The notes: generated by a model from the letters alone, not told the origin. Counted from the first letter of the stretch, positions 42,301 to 50,545 are shown. The stretch is DNA of 64,000 nt from Micromonospora terminaliae (GCF_009671205.1 NZ_CP045309.1:992001-1056000), one strand, 5' to 3'. Translations and numbers: made by a program.

Positions 42301-42864
42301 GTGACTGGGGCGGAACGGCACTTCGACGGCGGCGACGGCGGCGACAACGGTCTGGCGGACGGGCTGGAGCGGCTGTGGACGCCGCACCGGATGACCTACA
42401 TCTCCGGCGAGGACCGGCCCGCCGGCGGGTACGAGAAGCCGGCCGGCTGCCCGTTCTGCCTCGCCCCCGGCCTGCCGCCCGACGAGAGCCTGGTGGTGGC
42501 CCGGGGCGAGCACGTCTACGCGGTGCTCAACCTCTACCCCTACAACCCCGGGCACCTGCTGGTGTGCCCGTACCGGCACGTGGCCGACTACACCGAGCTG
42601 GACGCGCCGGAGACCGCCGAGCTGGCCGCGTTCACCAAGGACGCCATGCGGGTGGTCCGGCACGTCTCCAACGCGCACGGCTTCAACCTGGGCATGAACC
42701 AGGGCGGCGTGGCCGGCGCGGGCATCGCCGCGCACCTGCACCAGCATGTGGTGCCGCGCTGGGGCGGCGACGCTAATTTCATGCCGGTCATCGGCCGTAC
42801 CAAGGTGCTGCCGCAGCTGCTCGCCGACACCCGGGACCTGCTGGCCAAGGCCTGGCCGGCCTGA
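42301..42864 (+). CDS. HIT family protein (AP4A-phosphorylase-like)
   Basis: A 187-residue histidine-triad hydrolase/transferase. Active site: AHLHQHVVPRWGGD. Other blocks are LNLYPYNPGHLLVCPYRHV and FNLGMNQGGVAGAGI. The mycobacterial protein at the same place next to thrS is an AP4A phosphorylase, so a role in breaking down diadenosine polyphosphates is likely. GTG 42301 is fixed by the leaderless -10. Confidence 0.94.
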   Translation: MTGAERHFDGGDGGDNGLADGLERLWTPHRMTYISGEDRPAGGYEKPAGCPFCLAPGLPPDESLVVARGEHVYAVLNLYPYNPGHLLVCPYRHVADYTELDAPETAELAAFTKDAMRVVRHVSNAHGFNLGMNQGGVAGAGIAAHLHQHVVPRWGGDANFMPVIGRTKVLPQLLADTRDLLAKAWPA

Positions 42865-42868
42865 CCGG

Positions 42869-42948
42869 CGCCGGGCCTGCGTGGCGCTGGGTCTGCGTGG
42901 CGCCGGGCCTGCGTGGCGCTGGGTCTGCGTGGCGCTTGGCCTGCGTGG
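42869..42948. repeat. 16-bp tandem repeat, five copies
   Basis: Five back-to-back units of 16 bp, alternating CGCCGGGCCTGCGTGG and CGCTGGGTCTGCGTGG, with the last unit slightly different (CGCTTGGCCTGCGTGG). It starts 5 nt after the HIT stop. Because two unit types alternate, it may also be seen as a 32-bp repeat. Confidence 0.85.
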
Positions 42949-43040
42949 CGCGCACCTGGGTCGCCGACGTCCGGGCCCGGTTCACGGCCCGCCGGGCGGC
43001 CCCGCCGACGCCGGTCGCACCGGCGGCGCGGCCCCGACAG

Positions 43041-43046
43041 TACGAT
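43041..43046 (+). promoter_or_regulatory. Leaderless -10 box of the maltokinase-cap-like gene
   Basis: TACGAT, 7 nt before ATG 43054. Confidence 0.55.
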
Positions 43047-43053
43047 CTTGCGC

Positions 43054-43674
43054 ATGGCCCTGCTGCACCGCGCGGAACTGCGCCCCTCGAAGCTCGACCT
43101 GCTCACCACCTGGCTGCCCGGCCGGCCCTGGTTCGCCGGCACCCCGGGGGCGGAGGCCACCCGCGTGGCGTCCTACCGGTTCGACGACCCGGCCGGCGAG
43201 GTCGGCATCGAGACCATCCTGGTCCGGGCCGGGGACGGGCCGGTGCTCCAGGTGCCGCTCACCTACCGGGCCGCGCCGCTGGCCGGCGCCGAGCGGTGGC
43301 TGGTCGGCACCACCGACCACTCCGTGCTCGGCCCGCGCTGGGTCTACGACGCCTCCGGCGACCCGGTCTACCCGCCGGCGCTGGCCGCCGCCGTCCTCGC
43401 CGACGCCGGACAGGCGGAGGAGTACTTCGAGGTTGACGGCCGGCGCGAGGTGCGCGCCCCGAGCGTGACCCTGACCGGCGGCCGGGCCGACACCGCACCG
43501 GCGTTCGACCTGGTCGACGAGGTGGTCGACGGCGACCCGACGCTGATCCGCGCCGGTGGCGCGGAGCTGGCCCTGGTCCGCCGACCGGCCCCGGCCGACG
43601 CGTCGGCGGCGGCCCGGCTGACCGGCTCCTGGGCCGGGCAGGTTGACCCGGTGCTGCTGGCCTACGTCCGCTGA
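43054..43674 (+). CDS. Maltokinase N-terminal cap-like domain protein
   Basis: A 206-residue soluble protein. The N-terminus (LLHRAELRPSKLDLLTTWLP, then PWFAGTPGAE) and the body (VLQVPLTYRAAPLAGAERWL) resemble the N-terminal cap domain of maltokinases and related actinobacterial proteins, without the kinase domain. Its role is unknown; binding of a sugar or nucleotide ligand is possible. A tandem repeat lies upstream and an octamer array starts at its stop. Confidence 0.8.
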   Translation: MALLHRAELRPSKLDLLTTWLPGRPWFAGTPGAEATRVASYRFDDPAGEVGIETILVRAGDGPVLQVPLTYRAAPLAGAERWLVGTTDHSVLGPRWVYDASGDPVYPPALAAAVLADAGQAEEYFEVDGRREVRAPSVTLTGGRADTAPAFDLVDEVVDGDPTLIRAGGAELALVRRPAPADASAAARLTGSWAGQVDPVLLAYVR

Positions 43675-43677
43675 CCG

Positions 43678-43937
43678 GCCGGGCTGCCGGGTCGCCGGGC
43701 CGCCGGGCCGCTGGGCTGCCGGGTCGCCGGGTCGCTGGGTCGCCGGGCCGCCGGGCTGAGGGTCGCCGGGCCGCTGGGCTGCCGGGTCGCCGGGCTGCCG
43801 GGTCGCCGGGTCGCCGGGTCGCCGGGTCGCCGGGTCGCCGGGTCGCCAAGGCTGCCGGGGGGGCGCCGGACAACCGGGCCGCCGGGCCACCGGACAACCG
43901 GGTGGCCGGGCGGCCGAAGCGCCGGACAACCGGGCGG
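43678..43937. repeat. 8-bp tandem array (GCCGGGTC type)
   Basis: Twenty octamers of the form GCC(or GCT)GGGTC/CC/CT with one 7-nt unit run from 43678 to 43844. They continue as degenerate octamers, including three CCGGACAA-CCGGG copies (43866, 43890, 43922) spaced by 24 and 32 nt. It should be prone to replication slippage. Confidence 0.85.
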
Positions 43938-44014
43938 GCCGGCGGCTGCTGACCGTGCGCCGGTCGGCTCGGCACCCGGGGTGAGGACGCCGCCCACGGG
44001 TCCCGGGAAGGTGG

Positions 44015-44020
44015 CAGGAT
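44015..44020 (+). promoter_or_regulatory. Leaderless -10 box of the second aldo/keto reductase gene
   Basis: CAGGAT, 6 nt before ATG 44027. The first base departs from TANNNT. Confidence 0.4.
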
Positions 44021-44026
44021 GCGGCG

Positions 44027-45085
44027 ATGGCAGTCAGCACGCGGCCGTTGGGCCGCAGCGGCATCGCGGTCAGCGCCCTGGGCATGGGCTGCTGGGCGAT
44101 CGGCGGCCCGTGGGCCGAGGGTTCCCGGCCGCTGGGCTGGGGCGCCGTGGACGACGACGAGTCGATCCGGGCGGTCCGCCGTGCCCTCGACCTCGGGGTG
44201 ACCCTTTTCGACACCGCCGACACGTACGGCGCCGGGCACGGCGAGCGGATCCTCGGGCGGGCCCTCGCCGGCCGGCGTGACGAGGCGGTGATCGCCACCA
44301 AATGGGGCTACACCTTCGACGAGCGGACCCGGCAGGCCACCGGGGAGGACGCCTCGCCGGAGTACCTGCGGCGGGCGGTCGTCGACTCGCTGCGCCGGCT
44401 GGACACCGACCGCATCGACCTCTACCAGCTGCACCTCGCCGACCTGCCGGTGCCCCGGGCCGAGGCGCTGATCGGCGCCCTGGAGGACCTGGTCGCCGAC
44501 GGGCTCGTCCGGGCGTACGGCTGGAGCACCGACCGGGCCGACCGGGCCGCCGCCTTCGCGCAGGTGGTCCGGAGCGCCGCCGCCGTGCAGCACGGCCTGT
44601 CGGTGCTGCGGGACGCCCCGGCCATGCTGGCCGTCTGCGAGAAGCACGACCTGGCCAGCCTGGCCCGGGGGCCGCTCGGGATGGGGCTGCTCACCGGCAA
44701 GTACACCCCGGAGTCCACGCTGCCCCGCGACGACGTGCGCGGCACCGCCCCGAACTGGCTGGAGTGGTTCCGCAGCGGCCGGCCCGCCCCGGAGTGGCTG
44801 CGCCGGGTCGCCGCCGTCCGCGGCGCGCTGACCGCCGACGGCCGGACCCTCGCGCAGGGCGCGCTCGGCTGGATCTGGGCGCGCAGCGGCCGGGCCGTGC
44901 CGATCCCGGGCGCCCGCACGGTCGCCCAGGTGGAGGAGAACGCCGCCGCGCTGGACCGCGGCCCGCTCGCCCCCGACCAGTTCGCCGAGGTGGAGCGGCA
45001 GCTCGCCGCCCTGCGCGCGGCCGCCCTGCGCGACGCCGACCGACCGCACTGGCCCATGCCGCCCGTCCCCGCCGCCCGCCCCTGA
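44027..45085 (+). CDS. Aldo/keto reductase
   Basis: A 352-residue AKR-family oxidoreductase. VSALGMGCWAIGGPW begins the barrel, FDTADTYGAGHGE holds the catalytic Asp and Tyr, ATKWGYTFDE the Lys, and DLYQLHLADLP the His. The cofactor-binding end is VPIPGARTVAQVEENAA. The substrate is unknown. It lies inside the segment that separates the HIT gene from pgsA. Confidence 0.92.
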   Translation: MAVSTRPLGRSGIAVSALGMGCWAIGGPWAEGSRPLGWGAVDDDESIRAVRRALDLGVTLFDTADTYGAGHGERILGRALAGRRDEAVIATKWGYTFDERTRQATGEDASPEYLRRAVVDSLRRLDTDRIDLYQLHLADLPVPRAEALIGALEDLVADGLVRAYGWSTDRADRAAAFAQVVRSAAAVQHGLSVLRDAPAMLAVCEKHDLASLARGPLGMGLLTGKYTPESTLPRDDVRGTAPNWLEWFRSGRPAPEWLRRVAAVRGALTADGRTLAQGALGWIWARSGRAVPIPGARTVAQVEENAAALDRGPLAPDQFAEVERQLAALRAAALRDADRPHWPMPPVPAARP

Positions 45086-45135
45086 CCGCGCCGGGCGCCC
45101 CGCGCCCCCGCGCCCCGCACCCCGCGCCCGCGCCC

Positions 45136-45212
45136 CGTCGATCATGGAGTTGTGGCACCGCCGAAAACGGTCTCAATCGGGTGGACCGGGAACCACAACT
45201 CCATGATCGACG
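45136..45212. repeat. Palindromic element with 20-bp perfect arms
   Basis: CGTCGATCATGGAGTTGTGG (45136-45155) is repeated exactly inverted at 45193-45212 with a 37-nt core. It lies between the convergent aldo/keto reductase and EF-G2 stops. Elements with GATCATGGAGTTGT arms are, from memory, a recurrent intergenic type in Micromonospora. It may act as a bidirectional terminator. Confidence 0.65.
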
Positions 45213-45260
45213 CGGGTGGGTGCGGGTGCGTGCGGGGATCGCGGGGGGACGTCGCGCCGG

Positions 45261-47423
45261 TCAGGACCGGGTGACGGCTTCCTTTCGGACCTGCTCGGCC
45301 AGGTGGGCGGGCATCGGCTCGTAGCGGGCGAACTCGCGGCGGAAGGTGCCGGTGCCGGCGGTCATCGAGCGCAGCTCGACCGCGTACCGCAGCAGTTCGG
45401 TGGCGGGGACCTCGGCGCGGACCAGCGTGCGGCCCTCGGCCTCCGGGTCCGGCTCGGTGCCGAGCACGCGGCCGCGCCGGCCGGACAGGTCGCCCATCAC
45501 GGCGCCCACCGACGCGTCGGGCACCCGTACGGTGATCTCGTCGACCGGCTCCAGCAGCGTCGGCTGTCCCTTCTCGGCGGCGTCCCGCAGGGCGAGCGCG
45601 CCGGCGGTCTGGAACGCCGCGTCGGAGGAGTCGACGCTGTGCGCCTTGCCGTCGAACAGGGTCACCCGCAGGTCCACCACCGGGTAGCCGCCGACGAGGC
45701 CGCGTTCCATCTGCGCCCGGACGCCCTTCTCCACCGAGGGGATGTAGTTGTGCGGCACCGCGCCGCCGACCACCTTGTCCACGAACTCGAAGCCGGCGCC
45801 CCGGGGCAGCGGCGTCACCTCGATGTCGCAGACCGCGTACTGGCCGTGGCCGCCGGACTGCTTGACGTGCCGGCCGTGACCCTTGGCGGCGGCCGTGAAC
45901 GTCTCGCGCAGCGCCACCCGCACCGGCTCGGTCTCCAGCTCCACCCCGCCGGCGCGCAGCCGGTCGAGCACCACGTCGGCGTGCGCCTCGCCCATGCACC
46001 ACAGCACCAGTTGGTGGGTCTCGGCGTTGCGGTCCAGCCGCAGCGTCGGGTCGCCGGCGACCAGCCGGGCCAGGTTGCGGGCGAGGGCGTCCTCGTCGGC
46101 CCGGCTCTTCGCCACGATGGCCACCGGCAGCAGCGGCTCCGGCATCTCCCACGGAGCGATGAGCAGCGGCTCCTCCTTGGCGGAGATGGTGTCGCCGGTC
46201 TCCGCGCTGCCCGACTTGGTGATCGCGCAGATGTCGCCGGCCACCGCCATGGGCACCTCGCGCAGCGTCGCGCCGAGCGGGCTGTAGATGTGGCCGACCC
46301 GCTCGTCGGCGTCGTGGTCGGGGTGACCGCGCTCGGCCATGCCATGGCCGGACACGTGGACCACCTGATCGGGGCGGAGCGTGCCGGAGAAGACGCGCAC
46401 CAGGGAGACCCGGCCGACGTGCCGGTCCACGGTCGTCTTGACCACCTCGGCGACCAGCGGCCCGTCCGGGTCGCAGGCCAGCGGCGGCCGGGGCGAGCCG
46501 TCGACCCCGGTGACCGCGGGCAGCTCGTGCTCCAGCGGCGACGGGAACGCGGCCACCAGGCCGTCCAGCAGCGCGTCCAGGCCGACGCCGGTCTCGGCGC
46601 AGACCGGCACCACCGGGTAGAAGTGGCCGCGGGCGACCGCCGTCTCCAGGTCGGTGATGAGCACCTCGGTGTCGATCTCCTCGCCGCCGAGGTAGCGGTC
46701 CATGAGGGTCTCGTCCTCGCTCTCCGCGATGACCCCCTCGATGAGCTCGTTGCGGGACTCGAGGATGGCCGGCAGGTGCTCCGGGTCCGGCTCGCGCACC
46801 GCGGCCGGCAGGCCCTGGGAGTAGTCGAAGACCCGCCGCGTGATGAGCCCCATGAGGCCGGCGACCGACTCGCCGTCGTCGCCCAGCATCGGCAGGTAGA
46901 GGGGGAGCACGTTGTCGCCGAAGACCCGCTGGCAGAGCGCCACGGCCTCGTCGAAGTCGGCGCGCGGGTGGTCGAGCCGGGTCACCGCGACGGCGCGGGG
47001 CATGTCGACGGCCGCGCACTCCTCCCAGAGGGCGGCGGTGGCGGCGTCCATGCCGTCGACGGCGGAGACCACGAACAGCGCCGCGTCGGCGGCCCGCAGC
47101 CCGGCGCGCAGCTCGCCGACGAAGTCGCCGTACCCGGGGGTGTCCAGGAGGTTGACCTTGACGTCGCGGTGCAGCAGCGGGGCGCAGGCCAGGCTCACCG
47201 AGCGCTGCTGGCGCACGGCGGCGGGATCGTGGTCGCAGACGGTGGTGCCCTCGGTGACGCTGCCGGCGCGGCCGATCGTGCCGCTGGCGGCGAGCAGCGC
47301 CTCGACCAGCGTCGTCTTGCCCGCTCCGGAGTGCCCGACGAGCACCACGTTGCGAACCCTGCCGGGCTCGGTCACCACCGGCGCGCCGCCGGTGACACCC
47401 TTCTCCTGATTCTTCTGCGCCAT
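45261..47423 (-). CDS. Elongation factor G-like protein EF-G2
   Basis: A 720-residue paralogue of EF-G with five domains. The GTPase part has G1 GHSGAGKTTLVEAL, G3 DTPGYGDFVGEL, and at the G4 position TRLDHPRADF instead of NKxD, so guanine recognition may be changed. Domains III-V follow (ATLREVPMAVAGDICAI, SGGHGQYAVCDIEV, IPSVEKGVRAQMERG). Mycobacterial EF-G2 is reported to lack ribosome-dependent GTPase activity, so this is probably not the main translocase. A GGAGG lies 9 nt before the ATG. Confidence 0.92.
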   Translation of the reverse strand: MAQKNQEKGVTGGAPVVTEPGRVRNVVLVGHSGAGKTTLVEALLAASGTIGRAGSVTEGTTVCDHDPAAVRQQRSVSLACAPLLHRDVKVNLLDTPGYGDFVGELRAGLRAADAALFVVSAVDGMDAATAALWEECAAVDMPRAVAVTRLDHPRADFDEAVALCQRVFGDNVLPLYLPMLGDDGESVAGLMGLITRRVFDYSQGLPAAVREPDPEHLPAILESRNELIEGVIAESEDETLMDRYLGGEEIDTEVLITDLETAVARGHFYPVVPVCAETGVGLDALLDGLVAAFPSPLEHELPAVTGVDGSPRPPLACDPDGPLVAEVVKTTVDRHVGRVSLVRVFSGTLRPDQVVHVSGHGMAERGHPDHDADERVGHIYSPLGATLREVPMAVAGDICAITKSGSAETGDTISAKEEPLLIAPWEMPEPLLPVAIVAKSRADEDALARNLARLVAGDPTLRLDRNAETHQLVLWCMGEAHADVVLDRLRAGGVELETEPVRVALRETFTAAAKGHGRHVKQSGGHGQYAVCDIEVTPLPRGAGFEFVDKVVGGAVPHNYIPSVEKGVRAQMERGLVGGYPVVDLRVTLFDGKAHSVDSSDAAFQTAGALALRDAAEKGQPTLLEPVDEITVRVPDASVGAVMGDLSGRRGRVLGTEPDPEAEGRTLVRAEVPATELLRYAVELRSMTAGTGTFRREFARYEPMPAHLAEQVRKEAVTRS

Positions 47424-47550
47424 CGCGGCGCACCTCCCTCAACCGGTGGTGGTGGCGACCGCCGCGCGCGACGGGGAAGCGGCCCGGGCGGGCACCGCGG
47501 CGATATCTTCCGGTGATCTCCTGGACGACGGGTGGGCGGACGGGTGATCC

Positions 47551-47566
47551 GGTGAGCTGGCTCACC
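47551..47566. promoter_or_regulatory. Short palindrome upstream of pgsA
   Basis: GGTGAGC-TG-GCTCACC, perfect 7-bp arms, in the 251-nt divergent region between EF-G2 and pgsA. It is a possible operator. Confidence 0.3.
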
Positions 47567-47659
47567 TTCCACGCTCGATCTCACACCCGTAACCGGGCCG
47601 GCACAAGAGCGCCTGGCGGGTCGGGACGACCGGCTGTGTTCCCGGCCGCTGCCGGCCGT

Positions 47660-47665
47660 TATCGT
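47660..47665 (+). promoter_or_regulatory. -10 box of the pgsA operon
   Basis: TATCGT, 9 nt before ATG 47675; a nearly leaderless transcript. Confidence 0.4.
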
Positions 47666-47674
47666 GGGACCGCC

Positions 47675-48295
47675 ATGGCGAAGATCTTCCAAGTGTCGGC
47701 CCGCGCGGGGATGACCCGCGTCGTGGAGCCGATCGCGCGCGGTCTGCTCCGCGCCGGTGTGTCCCCCAACGCGGTCACGGTGACCGGGACGGCCGGCGTG
47801 CTCGTCGGTGCGCTCGGCTTCGGTGCCCGCGGTCACCTCGTCGCCGGTGCGCTGATCGTGACGGTCTTCGCGCTCACCGACCTGCTCGACGGCACGATGG
47901 CCCGGATGAGCGGCGGCTCCACCCGGTTCGGCGCCTTCCTCGACTCGAGCATGGACCGGATCGCCGACAGCGCGGTCTTCGGCGCGGTCGCCTACTGGCT
48001 GGCCAGCCGGCACGACCAGTCGGGCGTGGCCGCCGCACTGCTCTGCCTGGCCGCCGGTGGCCTGGTCTCCTACGTGAAGGCCCGCGCCGAGGGCCTCGGG
48101 ATGACCTGCAACGTGGGCATCGCCGAGCGCACCGAGCGGCTGTTGATCGTCGGGGTGGGCGGCCTGCTCACCGGCCTCGGCGTCGGCCCGGCCCTGGAGA
48201 TCGCGCTCTGGCTGCTCGCCGCCGTCTCGATCTTCACGGTCGGGCAGCGGATGGCCCACGTGTACCGGCAGGCGCAGCTGGCCGGCCGGGAGTGA
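47675..48295 (+). CDS. pgsA: Phosphatidylinositol phosphate synthase
   Basis: A 206-residue membrane CDP-alcohol phosphatidyltransferase with about six transmembrane segments. The family motif D-x2-DG-x2-AR-x8-G-x3-D-x3-D is complete in two blocks, DLLDGTMARMSGGSTRFG and FLDSSMD. In actinobacteria this enzyme joins CDP-diacylglycerol to inositol phosphate, the first step to phosphatidylinositol, PIMs and lipoglycans. It is coupled to patA by a GTGA overlap and followed by pimA, as in mycobacteria. Confidence 0.95.
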   Translation: MAKIFQVSARAGMTRVVEPIARGLLRAGVSPNAVTVTGTAGVLVGALGFGARGHLVAGALIVTVFALTDLLDGTMARMSGGSTRFGAFLDSSMDRIADSAVFGAVAYWLASRHDQSGVAAALLCLAAGGLVSYVKARAEGLGMTCNVGIAERTERLLIVGVGGLLTGLGVGPALEIALWLLAAVSIFTVGQRMAHVYRQAQLAGRE

Positions 48296-49221
48296 ACCTC
48301 ACCGAGGCGGGCTACGTCGCCGGGTGGCGCCTGGTCCGGGCGTTGCCCCGGCCCGTGGTCGCCGCCGCCTTCCGGGCGGGCGCCGACCGCGCCCACCGGA
48401 GCAACGGCCGGGGTACGCGGCGGCTGCGCGCCAACCTGCGCCGGGTGGTCGGCCCCGACCTGCCCGAGGCGGAGCTGAACGCGCTGGTCCGTGCCGGCCT
48501 GCGGTCGTACGCCCGGTACTGGCTGGAGGCGTTCCGGCTGCCCAGCCTGAGCCGGCCGGAGATCCTCGCCGGCTTCCACCTGGACGGCCAGGAGAAGCTC
48601 GCCGCCGACGTGGCGGCCGGCCGGGGCGCGGTGGTCGCGCTGCCGCACTCGGGCAACTGGGACGCGGCCGGCGCCTGGGTGGCCGCCACCGGCTGGCCGA
48701 TCACCACGGTCGCCGAGCGGCTCAGGCCGGAGGGCCTCTACAAGCGTTTCCTCGCCTTCCGGCAGAGCCTCGGCATGGAGATCCTGCCCACCTCCGGTGG
48801 CGACCGGCCGGCGTTCGACGTGCTGCTGGACCGGGTGCGGGCGGGGGCAGTGGTGCCGCTGCTCGCCGACCGGGACCTCTCCGCCCGGGGCGTGGAGGTG
48901 GAGTTCTTCGGCGGCCGCACCCGGATGCCGCCCGGGCCCGCCCTGTTGGCCATCCGCACCGGCGCGCCGCTCTACGTGGCCTCGCTGTGGTACACGCCGG
49001 ACCGCGCCCACGCCGCCATCGAGGGCCCGCTGGAGCTGCCCGATCCGGACAGCGCCCCGCTGGACGCCCGGGTGCGCGCGGTGACCCAGCGGATTGCCGA
49101 CCGTCTTGCGGCGGGCATCGCCCGGCATCCGGAAGACTGGCACATGTTGCAGCGGATGTGGCTGGACCAGGGCACCGACGGCACGCTGTCGCAGCCGGCG
49201 GCCACCACCGGGACGATCTGA
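48292..49221 (+). CDS. patA: Phosphatidylinositol mannoside acyltransferase (PatA-like)
   Basis: A 309-residue membrane-associated acyltransferase of the LpxL/HtrB superfamily. The HX4D catalytic motif is HSGNWD in VVALPHSGNWDAAGA. RYWLEAFRLPSLSRPE and LLADRDLSARGVEVEFFGG follow, and WHMLQRMWLDQ is near the end. It acylates the mannose of phosphatidylinositol mannosides. GTG 48292 overlaps the pgsA stop. A 71-nt spacer with a short reading frame separates it from pimA. Confidence 0.93.
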   Translation: MNLTEAGYVAGWRLVRALPRPVVAAAFRAGADRAHRSNGRGTRRLRANLRRVVGPDLPEAELNALVRAGLRSYARYWLEAFRLPSLSRPEILAGFHLDGQEKLAADVAAGRGAVVALPHSGNWDAAGAWVAATGWPITTVAERLRPEGLYKRFLAFRQSLGMEILPTSGGDRPAFDVLLDRVRAGAVVPLLADRDLSARGVEVEFFGGRTRMPPGPALLAIRTGAPLYVASLWYTPDRAHAAIEGPLELPDPDSAPLDARVRAVTQRIADRLAAGIARHPEDWHMLQRMWLDQGTDGTLSQPAATTGTI

Positions 49222-49234
49222 GGAAGGGGCTGCG

Positions 49235-49291
49235 GTGAGCGCGAGGAGCGCAGCGCAGCGGAGCCCCGCAGTCGCGAACGAAGGGCATTGA
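49235..49291 (+). other. Short leader-like reading frame with a recurrent GC-rich motif
   Basis: GTG 49235 to TGA 49291 gives 18 codons (SARSAAQRSPAVANEGH after the start). The DNA (GTGAGCGCGAGGAGCG, then GGAGCCCCGCAGTCGCGAAC) is, from memory, a sequence seen before many actinobacterial genes. It stops 1 nt before pimA's GTG, so re-initiation is possible. It is probably not a gene in its own right. Confidence 0.35.
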
Positions 49292-49292
49292 C

Positions 49293-50453
49293 GTGCGTAT
49301 CGGCATCGTGTGCCCGTACTCCTTCGACGTCCCGGGCGGGGTGCAGAACCACGTCATGGACCTGGCCGAGGCGCTGCTCGGGCTCGGCCACGAGGTGAGC
49401 GTGCTGGCCCCGGCCGACGAGGACTCGCCGCTGCCGCCGTACGTGGTGTCGGCCGGCCGGGCGGTGCCGCTGCCGTACAACGGCTCGGTCGCCCGGATCG
49501 CCTTCGGCCCGGTCTCGACGGCCCGGGTGCGCCGCTGGATCACCCGCGGCGACTTCGACGTGCTGCACGTGCACGAGCCGCTCACCCCCAGCCTGTCGAT
49601 GCTGGCGGTGCTCTGCGCCCGGGGCCCGGTGGTGGCCACCTTCCACACGGCGATGACCCGTTCGCGGGTGCTCTCCGCCGCCCAGGGGGTGCTCCAGATC
49701 CTGCTGGAGCGGATCACCGCCCGGATCGCGGTGAGCGCCCTGGCCCGCAAGGTCCAGGTGGAGCACATGGACGGCGGCGCCGTGGAGATCCCCAACGGCG
49801 TGGCGGTGGCGAAGTTCGCGGGCGTCGAGCCGCTGCCGGGCTGGCCGGGGGAGTGCCCGCCGGGCAGCGGCGGGACGCTCGGCTTCCTGGGCCGGTTCAC
49901 GGAGCCGCGCAAGGGCTTCCCGATCCTGCGGGACGCCTTCGTCGCGCTGGCCCCGCACCGGCCCGGGCTGCGGCTGCTGGTCGCCGGGCCGGGCGACGCC
50001 GACGACCTCTACGACCAGTTCCCGGCCGACCTGCGGGACCGGGTCACCTTCCTGGGCCTGGTCTCCGAGGCGGACAAACCTCGCATGCTGCGCAGCCTGC
50101 ACCTCTACGTCGCACCGAACACCGGCGGGGAGTCCTTCGGGATGATCCTCACCGAGGCGCTCGCCGCCGGCACCACCGTGGTGGCCAGCGACCTGGACGC
50201 GTTCCGCCGGGTGCTGGACGGCGGGCGGGCCGGCCGGCTCTTCCCGACCGGGGACGCGGCCGCCCTGCGTACCGCCCTGGCCGAGCTGCTCGACGACGGC
50301 GGGCAGCGGGCCGCGCTGACCGCCTGCGGCGACCAGGTGGTGGCGAATTTCGACTGGCCCGTGGTTGCCCGCCGGGTTCTGGAGGTATACGCAGCGGCGA
50401 TCGAAGCCACCGACGGCCGGGTCATGGACCAGGAATGGGCGGGGCTGGGCTGA
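49293..50453 (+). CDS. pimA: Phosphatidylinositol alpha-mannosyltransferase PimA
   Basis: A 386-residue GT4 enzyme that adds the first mannose from GDP-mannose to phosphatidylinositol. GIVCPYSFDVPGGVQNHV (glycine loop) and VLHVHEPLTPSLSML form the acceptor side; IPNGVAVAKF, FLGRFTEPRKGFPIL and APNTGGESFGMILTEAL (EX7E) form the donor side. Position after pgsA and patA confirms the assignment. GTG 49293. Confidence 0.96.
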   Translation: MRIGIVCPYSFDVPGGVQNHVMDLAEALLGLGHEVSVLAPADEDSPLPPYVVSAGRAVPLPYNGSVARIAFGPVSTARVRRWITRGDFDVLHVHEPLTPSLSMLAVLCARGPVVATFHTAMTRSRVLSAAQGVLQILLERITARIAVSALARKVQVEHMDGGAVEIPNGVAVAKFAGVEPLPGWPGECPPGSGGTLGFLGRFTEPRKGFPILRDAFVALAPHRPGLRLLVAGPGDADDLYDQFPADLRDRVTFLGLVSEADKPRMLRSLHLYVAPNTGGESFGMILTEALAAGTTVVASDLDAFRRVLDGGRAGRLFPTGDAAALRTALAELLDDGGQRAALTACGDQVVANFDWPVVARRVLEVYAAAIEATDGRVMDQEWAGLG

Positions 50454-50532
50454 ACCCGGTGGCCGGTGGGGCCGCTGTGACGAGCGCGTCGGCCGGTGCC
50501 CCGCACCGGCCGGGCGGGATGAGGAGCAGCAC

Positions 50533-50538
50533 TACGAT
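50533..50538 (+). promoter_or_regulatory. Leaderless -10 box of the membrane-protein gene
   Basis: TACGAT, 7 nt before ATG 50546. It favours this ATG over the one at 50537. Confidence 0.5.
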
Positions 50539-50545
50539 GCCGGGC

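Larger units (their letters stand above)
43675..44026. other. Intergenic region dominated by an octamer array
   Basis: 352 nt with no gene. The first 260 nt are the octamer repeat. The remaining part ends in the leaderless promoter of the aldo/keto reductase gene. Reading frames through the array give only Pro/Ala/Gly/Arg repeats and are artefacts. Confidence 0.8.

Noticed and set aside
43678..43937. CRISPR array
   Set aside because: Units are 8 bp without unique spacers, and there are no cas genes.
43662..43997. Reading frames with Pro-Ala-Thr-Arg-Arg-Pro-Gly repeats
   Set aside because: They are translations of the octamer array and carry no start signal.
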